In this document: one piece after another, positions 32,970-44,371 of the stretch
Layout of the letters: each line of letters begins with the position of its first letter
Position numbering within the stretch: position 1 is the stretch's first letter
From: Siphonodentalium dalli
Lineage: Eukaryota; Mollusca; Scaphopoda; Gadilida; Siphonodentaliidae
Reading direction: 5' to 3'
Assembly (NCBI GenBank): GCA_032622095.1
Contig: CP136069.1
Location: 71,759,319-71,823,318 of the forward strand
Length of the DNA: 64,000 nucleotides
Notes under the pieces: model-generated
Databases searched by the model: none
Seen by the model: only the letters and a program-made list of their open reading frames with translations
What the model was told of the DNA's origin: nothing
Position numbers and translations under genes: made by a program

Positions 32970-33102
32970 CATATAACATGCAAATATGCATTAGCATTAG
33001 CAACATTTGAAACACAAATCAATTAATCAATACAACCATAAAACAGAATGTCTCTTGAAGCAGGAACCAATTATCATCATTCAATACATAATTCTTTCTT
33101 AT

Positions 33103-33346
33103 CCCTTTCATGACATGAGCTGAGCTGGTGCAGCATTAAAGACCTTGTGCCAGTGCATTCTCATATATATATGCGAGTCTCCTATAGGGAGCCTTGCATA
33201 TACAAGAGAATGCGCTGGCTAACAAGGTCAAGTTGAGCAGTGTTAGGCCAATGCATTCTCTAATATATGTGAGGTGCCCTATGGGAGACTCGCTTATATA
33301 AGAGAATGCATTTGTATAATTTCAGGAAGCTGCAGTCATGAAAGGG
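33103..33346. repeat. TTAA double-hairpin MITE (family B)
   Basis: Left CCCTTTCATGACATGAGC (preceded by TTAT), right CATGAAAGGG followed by TTAA (33347-33350). Two hairpins at about 33150-33217 and 33246-33311. Confidence 0.8.
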
Positions 33347-33384
33347 TTAAGCGCCTGCCAGAGATCCATGTCTTAGCATGTGTA

Positions 33385-33554
33385 CAGTAATGCCCTAAAT
33401 AATCGACTCCTTAACCACAGCAGAATTATGGGTAATTTTTCAGGATTTAGTCGGAAATATGGCTTGTTGCCATTCATCGGAAAGCCGACTAAATCCTGAA
33501 AAATTACCCATAATTATGCTGTGGTTAAGGAGTCGATTATATAGGGCATTACTG
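33385..33554. repeat. family A MITE with shortened hairpin apex, copy 12
   Basis: TA on both sides (33383-33384, 33555-33556), with both ends intact. The apex is missing, mostly from the right arm (AAGC joins directly to CGACTAAATCC). It is the last family A copy in the window. Confidence 0.85.
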
Positions 33555-33642
33555 TAGTAGGTGTTCAAATGAAAATGAAATTTTTTTCTATCACTTCTAA
33601 ATCGAAGTCTATTGCAATTTTGACATAATAATCTTTTTCATT

Positions 33643-34800
33643 ATACCCCCTTTTAAAAAAAACGGGGGGTATACTGTTTTGCACGTGTCCGTCCGATGTC
33701 TGTTCATGTCATAACTTTAACAGTAGTGCTCGGATCTCAATGAAATTAGGTATGGATGTTCACTACTATGAGGACATTAAATAGAGGGTTCCATCGTTTT
33801 GTTTGGATTTCCATTCTCGAGTTATTCATCTTTGTTTATCTGGAAATAGTGGCTTTTTGGTCCGTCTAGTGTCTGTTCATGTCATAACTTGAACAGTAGT
33901 GCTCGGATCTCAATGAAATTTTGTATGGATGTTCACTATTATGAGGTCATTAAATAGAGGGTTCCATCGTTTTGTTCGGATTTTCCATTATAGAGTTATA
34001 CATCTTTGTTCATCTGGAAATATTGGCTTTTTGGTCCATCTGGTGTCTGTTCATGTCGTAATTTCAACAATTGTGCTGGGATCTCAATGAAATTTGGTAT
34101 GGATGTTCACTACTATGAGGACATTAAAACGAGGGTTCCATCGTTTTGTTCGGATTTTCCATTCTAGAGTTATACATCTTTGTTCATCTGGAAATATTGG
34201 CTTTTTGGTCCATCTGGTGTCTGTTCATGTCGTAACTTCGACAGTTGTGCTGGGATCTCAATGGAATTTGGTATGGTTGTTCACTACTATGAGGACATTA
34301 AATAGAGGGTTCCAACGTTTTGTTCCGCTTTTCCATTCTAGAGTTATTCATCTTTGTTCATCTGGAAATGTTGGCTTTTTGGTCCGTCTGGTGTCTGTTC
34401 ATGTCGTAACTTCAACAGTTGTGCTGGGATCTCAATGGAATTTGGTTTGGATGTTCACTGCTATGAGGACATTCAATAGGGGGTTCCATTGTTCTGTTCC
34501 GCTTTTCCATTCTAGAGTTATTCATCTTTGTTTATCTGGAAATGTTGGCTGTTTGGTCCATCCGATGTCTGTTCAGCTCATAACTTGAACAGTAATGCCC
34601 AGATCTCAATGAAATTTTGTATGGATGTTCACCACTATGGCACATTCAAATGTTTGTTTTGGTTTTTTGTTCTATAGTTATTCATCTTTGTTTATATGAA
34701 AATGCTGATTTCTGGGTCCATATGTCTGAGTATAGCCATCATAAGTTATAGATGTGCCCACACAGGCGGTATGCCACGAGGGGGTATGCACCGGACGACA
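33643..34800 (+). repeat. 174-bp tandem repeat (about six units) behind a CCCCCC/GGGGGG hairpin
   Basis: The phrase GTCTGTTCATGTC recurs at 33698, 33871, 34044, 34219, 34393 and 34567 (the last changed), a spacing of 173-175 bp. Each unit contains CTCAATGAAATTTGGTATGG and TTCATCTTTGTTTATCTGG. The array is preceded by the palindrome ATACCCCCC...GGGGGGTAT. Since 174 is a multiple of 3, a frame stays open at 34094-34588 with a 58-residue repeat. I read that as a by-product of the period, not a gene. Confidence 0.8.
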
Positions 34801-35188
34801 GTCCATCTCTTGTTTTTATATGCCTTTTTTTTTTAAATGGGACGTATTATGTTATTGGTCTGTCCGCCAGTCCGTCCGTTTGCTTTTTTCGGATGACAAT
34901 ATCACAATAAATTTAGCCTATTGATTGCTCTCTCATTAATTGAATATGACTTCCTTCAATTTATTCTGCAGGACTGTTATGAGTTGCTCCTTACATCATG
35001 AAAAATAAAAATATGTCAAAATATTTGCTTTCTTGTCTTCCATATTGGCACAGGGGCTTGATGTGTTGAAGAACATATTTTATTGTAAATATCAAAAAGA
35101 TTAATACATACATAAATGATTATAAGTGAAAGATAGACAGTATGCTTGATGCGTTACCTATATCTTGCTCATTCAACAAAAGACGAGC
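34801..35188. other. unassigned; fragment shared with 12.3 kb
   Basis: 34835-34905 repeats the GACGTATTATGTTATT segment of 12304-12360. The rest is unassigned. Confidence 0.4.
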
Positions 35189-35710
35189 CTACCCCATTTA
35201 CATGATGCGTTTTGGTCCCTGACTATACAGTGTTCGGGGATCAAACAATAGCCGGGGAGCTAAAAATCATCATGTAAATGCATTTGATCAGGGATTATAT
35301 TATTTGATCAACAACTGAATTTTTTTTAAATTGTCCAGCTCATGTGGTGGACCTGCATGTAGTCCAGATACTTGGCGACCAAATGGTCAGCCTGTGTTCA
35401 TGTGAATGGTCGTGTGAAATAGTCTGGGACCAAACGTAGGTTTCTCATTAATCTACCCCATTCACATCATGCGATTCTGTCCCCGACTACTGTGTTCGGG
35501 GACCTAAAAATCATAATGTAAATTTCAATTGGGTTGGGGACTATTATTTGATCCCCGACCAAATTAAAATAATTAGACCAGCTGATGATTTGGACCAAAT
35601 TGTGAGTCAGGGACCAAATTGTGAGTCGGGGACCAAATCGTCAACCTGCCTACATGTGAATGCTCGTGTGAAATGGTCCTGGACCAAACAAAAGTTTCCA
35701 TTAATTTTAC
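35189..35710 (+). repeat. two tandem units of about 265 bp
   Basis: TACCCCATTTACATGATGCG at 35194 and TACCCCATTCACATCATGCG at 35456 open two parallel stretches. Both share GTGTTCGGGGA, CTAAAAATCAT, GTGAATG(G/C)TCGTGTGAAAT and GGACCAAAC in the same order. It is non-coding. Confidence 0.65.
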
Positions 35711-36135
35711 ATGACATATTCAAATTTCACAAAGAGACACCAATGTATCAAATATCCATGTAGACCGGCCCCCAGATGAGGGTGGTGTCACACGAAAGGG
35801 TAGAAATTTTGACGCTATCTCCAATTATCCTTGTCCCATGGGGGTTCCAAAACACTGAGGTATCCAGGGCGGAACATGTGGAAAATAATTTTTTTTGACC
35901 TGCAAATTTCACTATAATCAGGAAAACCAATAAAATAAGACAAATGTTGAATAAAATATACTTGAATATCAGATATTTATTCTATCTGGGTTGCTTAACA
36001 TTTATCATGTGCAAAAAGTTATATTATCCAACAAATTTTTTGAAAAATTCACGAAAATGCCAAAAAAATGCATAAATTGCAGTGTTTTTTCAAAAAAGTT
36101 TTCCAGAATATTTCCTATAAAATTTTCATTTTTTG

Positions 36136-37165
36136 GTATAAAGCTCTCATTGGTGCCTCAAAATTTTCAGCATTATATATCTGATTTAATAATATCAACA
36201 TCACAAGCAATGATATCCCAAAAGCCGAGATATTTCCAAAAACTTAACCCACCCCCCTAAAACTGATTTTCTATCTGAAAATACCTGTCAAGTCAGAATA
36301 GCCCGTTTTCGTTCCGTTTTGTTAACCAATTCAGATTCTTATCATGTTATGGTACAGTCTATTTTTGTTTAAATTTTTGATTTTTTGGGGGTAAATTAGC
36401 TCAAATTTTGATTATTTTTAAGTGATAAATTTCTTAAAAATTCCCATGACTTTGTCAGTTTTATGGATACAGCTGCACAACATGCACCACAATAAGCATG
36501 AATTCTTCCCCAATATCAGACATGAACTGCTATAATCATGTACCAGACCAGAATTAATAAATATAGTAAAACTTAACCCTACCACAAGATAGTGTTCTCA
36601 ATGCTCTCAATTTTATGCTATATTAAACTCGAAAGGTTGTTCATACCCACGGATTATGCAATCTCATCTTTATTGTCAATTTCATCAAATGTGATGGTAT
36701 CAGTCAATAGAATTTCTGTGCAACATCTTACGGGAAGAAATGTTCAAACAACTCAGGCTGCCTATCGGCCGTCCATCCATGAAGTGCTACACCGGGAGTG
36801 GTTGATTTGGCAACGGTTGCAAGTCTCCACTGTTTTGTTATCATGTTGGCTCATTTTGAGTGTAGAATTAAAGATTCCTCACATGGTGGAAGAGCAGAAA
36901 GATCAGGTAGCTTCTGCTGATTCTCGAACTTCTGTGGGAACATTATCCGCCTAGCTTGATTAACTTTTCTCGAACGTTGAACATATAAGGCACATGCGTG
37001 TCACGGTCCAAAACCCAATTCGTTCCTAAATATGCCATGACTTCCATATATTTTGATCGTCTTTGCAGCAATTTCCAAACATTTTTTTTTCCTTTTTGGA
37101 AGGTTTCATTACCCGTGAAGGAATGGAACCCAATAAGTGCATTCTTCTGTACATTTGACTTGAAT
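36136..37165 (-). repeat. left arm of a ~1-kb inverted repeat (partner 39520-40637)
   Basis: Reads as the reverse complement of 39520-40637 with scattered differences and small gaps. Matching landmarks include GGGGGTAAATTAGCTC, CCATGACTTTGTCAGTTTTATGG, CTATCGGCCGTCCATCCATG and GAAGGAATGGAACCCAA. It carries a decayed coding segment on the minus strand (separate entry). Confidence 0.82.
36740..37165 (-). pseudogene. decayed fragment of a multicopy metazoan protein family (left copy)
   Basis: On the minus strand the sequence decodes, with frameshifts and stops, to FHSFTGNE..QKGKKK, then KFENQQK..DLSALPPCEESL.LHS, a stop, and ANMITKQW.LATVAKSTTPG...GW. The same words occur in the right copy on the + strand at 39560-39990. 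From memory the pattern (H-a-x-T-G near the middle, G-K-G-K, then LPPC-x(4)-L-x-x-H-x-x-R-A-N) belongs to an uncharacterised, highly multicopy family in animal genomes, thought to travel with transposons. That naming is inference. It cannot make a protein as it stands. The 120-codon frame on the opposite strand is a shadow. Confidence 0.55.
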
Positions 37166-37319
37166 CACCTGCCCATTAGCATCAAAATTGATTAACTATT
37201 ATCAGGGGGGAAATCATTTAACGTTTTCTCCAACGTGCATAAACGGCATCAAGATGGAGAACTCTCTGACATGACCTCTCTATCGATTAATATGTCGTTG
37301 AGTTATTGTGGAAAGCAAT

Positions 37320-38885
37320 AGCAACCCAAGGTACACATGTATAACCAACCCAGTAACACAGTCACTCCATATATACACATAAACACCACACACATGACAA
37401 GATAGTCACTCACTCTGTGTACACATACACCTGACCCATGACCATATAGTCACTCTCTGCATACCTATTCACCACTTTCATGACCATAAGTCAATCCTTG
37501 TATACCTATTCATCTCACCATTGGCCATACGGTCAATCCCCGTATACCTATTCGCCATATATACCCCAATCCATGACCATAGAGTCACTCCATGTATACA
37601 TATGCAATGCATATCTCACCATTGGCCATATAGCCACTCGCTTTATATACGTACCCCTCACCCATGACCATATAAATCCACACTTGTGTATACATGTACA
37701 CCACACACATGCCCATACAGCCATGAGTCACCATGCAGGCACACTAGGTATACTCATACACTTGACCCATGACCATATAGTCACCCCCTGTGTACCTATA
37801 TTCAACACATTCATCATCATACAGTCAATCGTTGTATACAAATTCACCTCACCATTGGTCATACGTCACTCACTGTATACATGTTCACCAAACCCATGAC
37901 AAAATAGCCATGCAAGATATACATATACCCCAACCATGACCATAGAATCACTCCAGGTAAACATATGCACCTCACTAATGGCGATATAGCCACTCACTTT
38001 ATACACATATCTCTCCATAACCATACAGCCACACTTATGTATACCCGTACACCCTACACATGACTATACAGCCATGCAGGCACACCAGGTATACTCCTAC
38101 ACCTTACCCATGACCATATAGTCACTCTCTGTATACCTATTCACCACATTCATGATCATACAGTCACTCCTTGTATACCTGTTCACCTCACCATTGGCCA
38201 TACAATCACTCCCTGAAAACATATTCACCTCACTATTGGCCATAGAGTCACTCACTGTATATATATTTGCCACGTCAATAGTCATATAGCCACTCGATAT
38301 ATGCATATACATCCACACATGACCATCCACACACTCGTCAATGACCATTCAGCATACATCAGGTAAACATATACACATTATGACTACTGCCATTCCATGT
38401 ACACCTATACACATTACACATAGCTGCACATCTATTTATCCATTCAACCCACCAATGATCATACAGACAACACATGTATACATATACACCTATCTATGAC
38501 AATACAGCCACACAAGGTACATCTGTACATCTCACCCATGAACATACAGTCACTCCATATATACATAAACACACACATGACCATGTAGGTACTCTCGTTA
38601 TTTACATACATGTAAACCACAGCAATGCCCATTGAGCCACATTGTGTACACCCGTACTGGGTAATCATAACCATACAACCATACAGTTACTCCCTGTATA
38701 TATATTCACCTCACACATGACCATACTCTCACTCCTTGCATACTTATACATCTCACCATAGCCACCCCATGCATGACCATATAGCTAATCGTGTACACCT
38801 ATTCACATCATTCATGGCCATAAAATAACTCCCTTTATACATATTCACCTCACCTATAACCACACGGTAACTCCCTGGTTGCCAT
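37320..38885. repeat. minisatellite of about 41-43-bp degenerate units
   Basis: Some 35 units of the form CATGACCATATAGTCACTC followed by C(C)(T/C)TGTATACATATTCACCTCA, with much variation. Spacing between successive ACCATA words is mostly 41-43 bp. It fills most of the spacer between the two arms of the large inverted repeat. Long frames here are composition artefacts. Confidence 0.8.
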
Positions 38886-39424
38886 ATTGACCTCCAGTCT
38901 GTGTCATGTTGATCCTAATAGGCCATGCAGAATAGCCACAAATTATGATTCATTTCAGTTCCATTTCAAAGTTCTGCCCATTTATTTAAAAATATATAGC
39001 CAGTATCCAAAAAGAGGTTTTCGGGGGAAAAAAAATAAGGCAACTTTGAAATTAATTTGTTATACCCCATAAGGAAATGGGACAACCAGAATAGAACATT
39101 TAGTTATCAGTTGATTAGCTAACATGCAAAATAACCAAGTGAGTCACAATTTGCTACATTTTCGGAAATGCAGAGAATAATGTTCGGGATATATGTAAAA
39201 AATGGTTGCCATTTTGAGTAATTTAGTTTATAAACACATTAGTGTGACACATTTAAGGTAGATCAAAACAATAAACATCTTTCATACCATAGTTACATTT
39301 TACTTGAATTTTTTTGTGCCGTTATTTATGTCAAGTTTGTGAGAGAAAAATCCAATATTTCTGGTAATGTCAGTGGTGACAATAGTAAACATTAACTAAG
39401 GTGCATCAGACATGTTAGTGTTCA
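38886..39424. other. rest of the inverted-repeat spacer
   Basis: Unique-looking AT-rich DNA between the minisatellite and the right arm. No gene seen. Confidence 0.4.
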
Positions 39425-39995
39425 ATGTATAGAAGGCAGAATAGCCAACTTTATACATCAACCACAACTTGTAAGCGAGTGTGGGACACGTTGGGTCAAT
39501 ATCTACCATTTCCACATTTTGGCAGCCAAATATACAGAAGAATGCAGTTGTTGGGTTCCATTCCTTCACAGGTAATAATTACCTTTCATCGTTGTTCCAA
39601 AAAGGAAAAACAACACTACTGGAAGTTGCTGGAAAGACCATCAAGAAGTCATGGCTGATTTAGGAATGAATTGGGTTTTGGACAGTGACACGCTTAATGC
39701 AATCAAGGAGTTAACATGTGCCTTATAAATGTATGGTCCACATCGAGAAAAGGGAATTAAGCTAGGTGGGTAAAGTTCCAGAAGAAGTTCGAGAATCAGC
39801 AAAAGGTAGTTGATCTTTCTGCACTTCCACCATGTGAGGAAACTTTAATTCTACACTCAAAACGAGCCAACATGATAGCAAAACAGTGGATACTTGCAAC
39901 CGTTGCCAAATCAACCACTCCCGGTGTAGCACTTCATGGATGGACGGCCGATAGGCAGCCTGAGTTGTTTGAACCATTCTTCACGTAAGATGTTG
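39425..39995 (+). pseudogene. decayed fragment of a multicopy metazoan protein family (right copy)
   Basis: Decodes on the + strand, with several frame changes, to CKRVWDTLGQYLPFPHFGSQ, FHSFTGNNYLSSLFQKGKTT, LEVAGKTIKKSW, LGMNWVLDSDTLNAIKELTC, KFENQQK..DLSALPPCEETL, LHSKRANMIAKQWILATV and HGWTADRQPELFE, in that order. The repeated recovery of the same words in both arms, with mostly silent or conservative differences, shows that this strand is the coding one. It extends about 100 bp further 5' than the left copy. Stops (after KSW-LI and within the middle) make it non-functional. Family assignment as in the left copy is inference from motif memory. Confidence 0.6.
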
Positions 39996-40637
39996 CACAG
40001 AAATTCTATTGACTGATGCAATCACATTTGATGGAATTGACAACGACAGGGAAGATGAGATTACATAATCCGTGGGCAGAACTATTGCAATTTATTATAT
40101 GAATTATATCAACTAGTATGAGCGACCTTTCGAGTTTAGTATAGCATAAAGAATTGAGAACACTATCTTGGGGTAGGGTTAAGTTTTACTTTATTTCTCA
40201 ATTCTGGTCTGGTACATGATTATAGCATTTCATGTCTGCTATTGGGGAAGAATTCATGCTTATTGTGGTGTATATTGTGCAGCTGTATCCATAAAACTGA
40301 CAAAGTCATGGGAATTTTCCTGAAATTTTTCACTTAAAAATAATCAAAATTTTAGCTAATTTACCCCCAAAAAATCAAAAATTTAAACAAAAATAGACTG
40401 TACCATAACATAAACCTCCTCAGATACATTCTAATTCCATGATATTTGATAAGACTCTGAACGGAACGAAAACGGACTATTCTGACTTGACAGGTATTTT
40501 CAGATAGAAAATCAGTTTTAGGGGGGTGGGTTAATTTTTTGGAAATATCTCGGCTTTTGGGATATCATTGCTTGTGATGTTGATATTATTAAATCAGGTA
40601 TATAATGCTGAAAATTTTGATGTACAACTGAGAGCTT
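39520..40637 (+). repeat. right arm of the ~1-kb inverted repeat
   Basis: Partner of 36136-37165. Its outer end stops within a few bases of the TTAA of the family E element at 40643, so the original end may have been cut or displaced by that insertion. Confidence 0.82.
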
Positions 40638-40642
40638 TTTAA

Positions 40643-41052
40643 AGGTACTCAATCCGACCAGACGCTCTTAAATTACTATTTCTTTGGCTTCGGGGGTAAA
40701 AAATATTTGATACGAGTCGAGGAACCTACCCATCAAAGCTCAGAGTGATCAGATATCGAATTTTGAAGTTTGTTATTTCAATTGGTTGTGGGCCAGAAAC
40801 ACGTGTTCAAACGGACGGTCTTGCAGATAAAGATGGATAACTTTTAGATTTTAGAGTTATCCATCTTTATCTGCAAGACCGTCCGTTTGACCTCGTGTTC
40901 TGGCCCACAAACAATTGAAATAACAAACTTCAAAAATCGATATCTGATCAATCTGAGCTTTGATGGGTAGGTTCCTCGTCTCGAATGAAATATTTTTTAC
41001 CCCCGAAGCCAAGAAATAGCAATTTAGGAGCGTCTGGTCGGAATGAGTACCT
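40643..41052. repeat. 410-bp TTAA foldback (family E), copy 2
   Basis: TTAA at 40639-40642 and 41053-41056. Ends AGGTACTCAATCCGACC and the complement. The central hairpin contains AAAGATGGATAACT and GTCCGTTTGA in both arms. It is the best preserved family E copy. Confidence 0.85.
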
Positions 41053-41056
41053 TTAA

Positions 41057-41611
41057 AAACTTGGCATAGATGTCAACAGCATGGAAACCTGCGCACTTTT
41101 TCGACACAGAAGCGTACATCCTGGGACTCGTCTTTTGTCCGAGCCTGTATTCCGTCATTTACCAGTCATTTTTTTTTAACTTGGTACAGATGTCAACCAG
41201 CATGGGAACCTGCGCACCTGCGATTTTGAGTTCAGTCGGAGTCAATTTGGCCGAGTTATTGCCATTTTTCGACATAAAAATGTTTTAAGTTTTTTTATTT
41301 TAGAGTTATTAACCCTCTCTCGCAACATTGAATATGTGCAACATATTTAGTGAATAATCAATTCCTCATACAGTTTGTAGTATAGGGATCTGAAACCTTC
41401 GTCGGGGGACATTTTTGTCAGCGACCTTTTATCGAAATTGTGTTGGGAAATTCTTATCAATGTATATTTTCCATGCTAGCTGTTTGGGTTAAAAGTCCCC
41501 TCACATAATTTCACGGAAGCCATTGCGGCTCTTTTGCGACTTTCTCCTGATGCGTTGAAAATTTTGATACCGATTATAAAGAACCTAACGAAAACTATTG
41601 CATGGGCCTTG
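41057..41611. other. short tandem duplication, otherwise unassigned
   Basis: ACTTGG(C/T)A(T/C)AGATGTCAAC.AGCATGG(A/G)AACCTGCGCAC occurs at about 41059 and 41180, giving two ~120-bp units. The remainder (41300-41611) has no assignment. Confidence 0.5.
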
Positions 41612-41615
41612 TTAA

Positions 41616-42026
41616 GATACATAATCCGAATTAACGCTCCTAAATGACTATTTCTTTGGCTTCGGGGGTAACAAACATTTGATTCGAGTCGAGGAACTCA
41701 AACATCAAAGCTCAGAGTTATCAGATATCGATTTTTGAAATCTATTAATTTTCACCACCTGGACTATTTTGGCGGCCTAGAAAATATTAGACGAGCCGAC
41801 CGACATACTCTCGATACCAAATTGCGTTGAACAAAATGTTGATATATAACACGTTTTGGAAAATTGTATACTACAGAAACTGTTGACAGTGGTTATAGGA
41901 ATTTTTGTTGTTGTAATTAATCGATTCTGATAACTAAAGCGTCTTCTGGAGAAATGTTGTTGTTGTTGTTGTTGTTGTTGGAATCTGACGACATATACGG
42001 GGACCATCGAATCGGATTCAGTACCT
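41616..42026. repeat. TTAA element related to family E with a GTT microsatellite
   Basis: TTAA at 41612-41615 and 42027-42030. The left part has the family E arm (TTTCTTTGGCTTCGGGGGTA). The right part contains (GTT)7-8 around 41957-41980 and ends in ATCGGATTCAGTACCT. Its sister copy is at 44002-44413. Confidence 0.75.
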
Positions 42027-42047
42027 TTAAAAAACAATTATCATCTT

Positions 42048-42300
42048 CAACTGGGTTATTATTTCCTTCTTTGCTAGATGGATTATCCAATTCAGTTATG
42101 AAATAATACATTGGAATTGGTTTATTATTCATCTGGAGGGATGTTCGGAGAGTAAACTCAGACGACAGCTAATACAAGTGCAGAAGGATTCTTATTCATT
42201 GGTGGTAAATGTTCTGATTATAAGCTCAACCAATAGCCGTTTGTTGAACTTATTATATGAACATTTCCCATTGGAACTACTCACCAATTAGTATTCATTA
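42048..42300. repeat. family I repeat (uninterrupted copy)
   Basis: Matches the outer parts of 14218-14950 (TAGATGGATTATCCAATTCAG, ACATTGGAATTGGTTTATTA, TGTTGAACTTATTATATGAA) without the family J block. It serves as the empty-site reference. Confidence 0.65.
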
Positions 42301-42371
42301 AAAACAATAGTGGAATATACAACTTTTCAATCGGCGTACGCGTCCATGGAACATAGTAAGTGAAAGTGTCA

Positions 42372-43521
42372 ATGACAATGTAGCTCAACTTGGAGAGGGG
42401 GTAGTGTCATGCATTAAAGTCAATGGAGGGATGAGGAATGCGAAATGTTTAAGTAATACCAGAGGTCAACCAGAAGAGCCTAGATGAAGATTGTGATCAA
42501 TTGGATACAAATGTTTGCTGTCGGGCATGCCAAAGAATAAATCCAAGATGGCTGCCGGCAGCTATATTGTTGATCTAATATCGTTAAAATTCTATAGCTC
42601 CCATTAGAGGTGATCCCAAACATACATGTACATTTTCATTACATTTCGTCAGTAATTCTGGGCGGCTGCTGACGGCCATTTTTAAATCAAAATTCAAAAA
42701 AAAATGGTAAGCTCTCATCTAGAGGTCACACCAAATATCCATACGGTTCGGGTATGTGGCCTGTAACCTGTGCTAAAGTAATTAGTCATGCAAAGAGTAA
42801 AATCAAAGATGGCTGCCGGCGGCCATGTTTTTAAACGCATCGTTAAAATTCAATTGATATCTCCCATCGAGAGGTCACCCCGGAGATTCATATGAAGTTT
42901 GTTGACGATCAAATGAGGCTTGTGGTATGTAGGGGGTGCCAAAGACTTTATAGTGATGCAAACAGTAAAATCCAAGATAGCTGCCGGCGGCCATGTTTTA
43001 CATCGAAAATTCAATAGCAACCACCTAGAGGTGATACCAAACATGCCTGCAATTTTCGAAACATTTCGCCAATAGTGGGCTGCGGCACAGGGGCCTGTAA
43101 CGCGCTCCGCTGTCCGCCCCCCCCCTTTTTGCACTGCCCATATACGCCGCCTCTATATATAATGTTCCATTAACGCGAAGAAGGCGCGTATATAGAGGCG
43201 GCGTATATGGGCAGTGCAAAAGGGGGGCGGACAGCGGAGCGCGTTACATGCCCCTGTGGCTGCGGGGTGTGCCGATGGATTCAAATGTGAAATCCAAGAT
43301 GGCCGCTGGCGGCTATGATTTAACAGGATTCGGGAAAAAATGGTAAGCTCTCATCTAGAGGTCATCCCAGGGATTTATATGAAGTTTGGTGACGACTGTG
43401 TGAAGGGTGTGGTCTGTAGGGCGTACCAAAGGAAATTGTTCACGGACGCCCCGACGAACAAACGACAGACGCTCAATCCATGGCATTATATCAGACTTGA
43501 CTTTGTCAAGTTGAGCTAATA
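42372..43521 (-). repeat. family D repeat chain, reversed, with a nested GC-rich hairpin
   Basis: Bounded by TAGCTCAACTTGG and CAAGTTGAGCTA, i.e. inverted AGCTCAACTT ends. The units read AATCCAAGATGGC(T/C)GCCGGCGGC on the + strand. Five units are visible. It is split at 43087 by the element 43087-43258. Confidence 0.72.
43087..43258. mobile_element. 172-bp GC-rich foldback with 7-bp target duplication
   Basis: The arms are about 70 bp and nearly perfect: CACAGGGGCCTGTAACGCGC outside, then TCCGC(C)n, GCACTGCCCATATACGCCGC and CTCTATATA. The flanks are GCTGCGG on both sides (43080-43086 and 43259-43265). It is much more GC-rich than its surroundings. A half copy is at 53305-53409. It is inserted into a family D unit. 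Confidence 0.82.
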
Positions 43522-44001
43522 AACTGCGCGCGGAAAGGCGCAGACGTTTGCCTGGAAGGTTAATGTTTCTAATTAACTCTGCAAAACATACGAAAATAAC
43601 ACCCACCGCGTTAGTTGACTATCCAAATTAGCTAATCAGTATAACTATGTTGATTGCTTAAAGATGGGTCATCAAACATGAGATGTTATTCTTGAAAATG
43701 GTTATAAAACCCAGACATATTTTCACTCGGTTTACCGGTTGATTTCCCGGTGGGCTAACTTTCGGTGTTAAATGCCAATGAATTTTCTCCGTGATGTATA
43801 ATCATAGGTGTTAAATGTCAATGAATGTTCATACGCAATGGCTCCAATTATTGATGACCGAAATCTTTCATTGAATAATTGAAAACCCCGCTGGGTGTTT
43901 TGAGCCATATTAGTTTTATGATGTTATTTTTCAATTTTGAATGTAATTATGGAGAAGTTGGTCTAAGTGAACGCAGACGTCAATTGTTTTGCAATAATTA
44001 A
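43522..44001. other. no gene recognised
   Basis: A short local repeat (GGTGTTAAATG(C/T)CAATGAAT, about 43765 and 43808) is present. Nothing else. Confidence 0.4.
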
Positions 44002-44337
44002 AGATGCATAATCCGAGTTAACGCTCCTAAATTATTATTTCTTTGGCTTCGTGGGTAAAACATACTGTATTCGAGTCGATGAATCCACCAATCAAAGCTC
44101 GGAGTTATCAGATATCGATTTTTAAAATCTGTTATTTTCATCACCTGGAATATTTGGTGGCCTGGCAAATATTCGACGAATGTCGACCGACATATATACT
44201 CTCGATACCAAATTGCGTTGAAATGTTTTTATAATACTTTTTGGAAAATTTTATACTCTAGTTGACAGTGCATGGTCATTATTATTTTTTTTTGGTCAAT
44301 TAATCGATTCTGCTCACTGAAACGGCATTTCAATCAA

Positions 44338-44371
<34 letters not shown>

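Noticed and set aside
34094-34588. 164-codon frame encoding a 58-residue repeat
   Set aside because: The repeat period is 174 bp, a multiple of three, so any open unit gives a long repetitive frame. The first units of the same array are not open.
36592-36954. 120-codon + strand frame also seen, reversed, at 39762-39977
   Set aside because: It lies antisense to the better-supported decayed coding segment. It recurs only because it sits in both arms of the inverted repeat.
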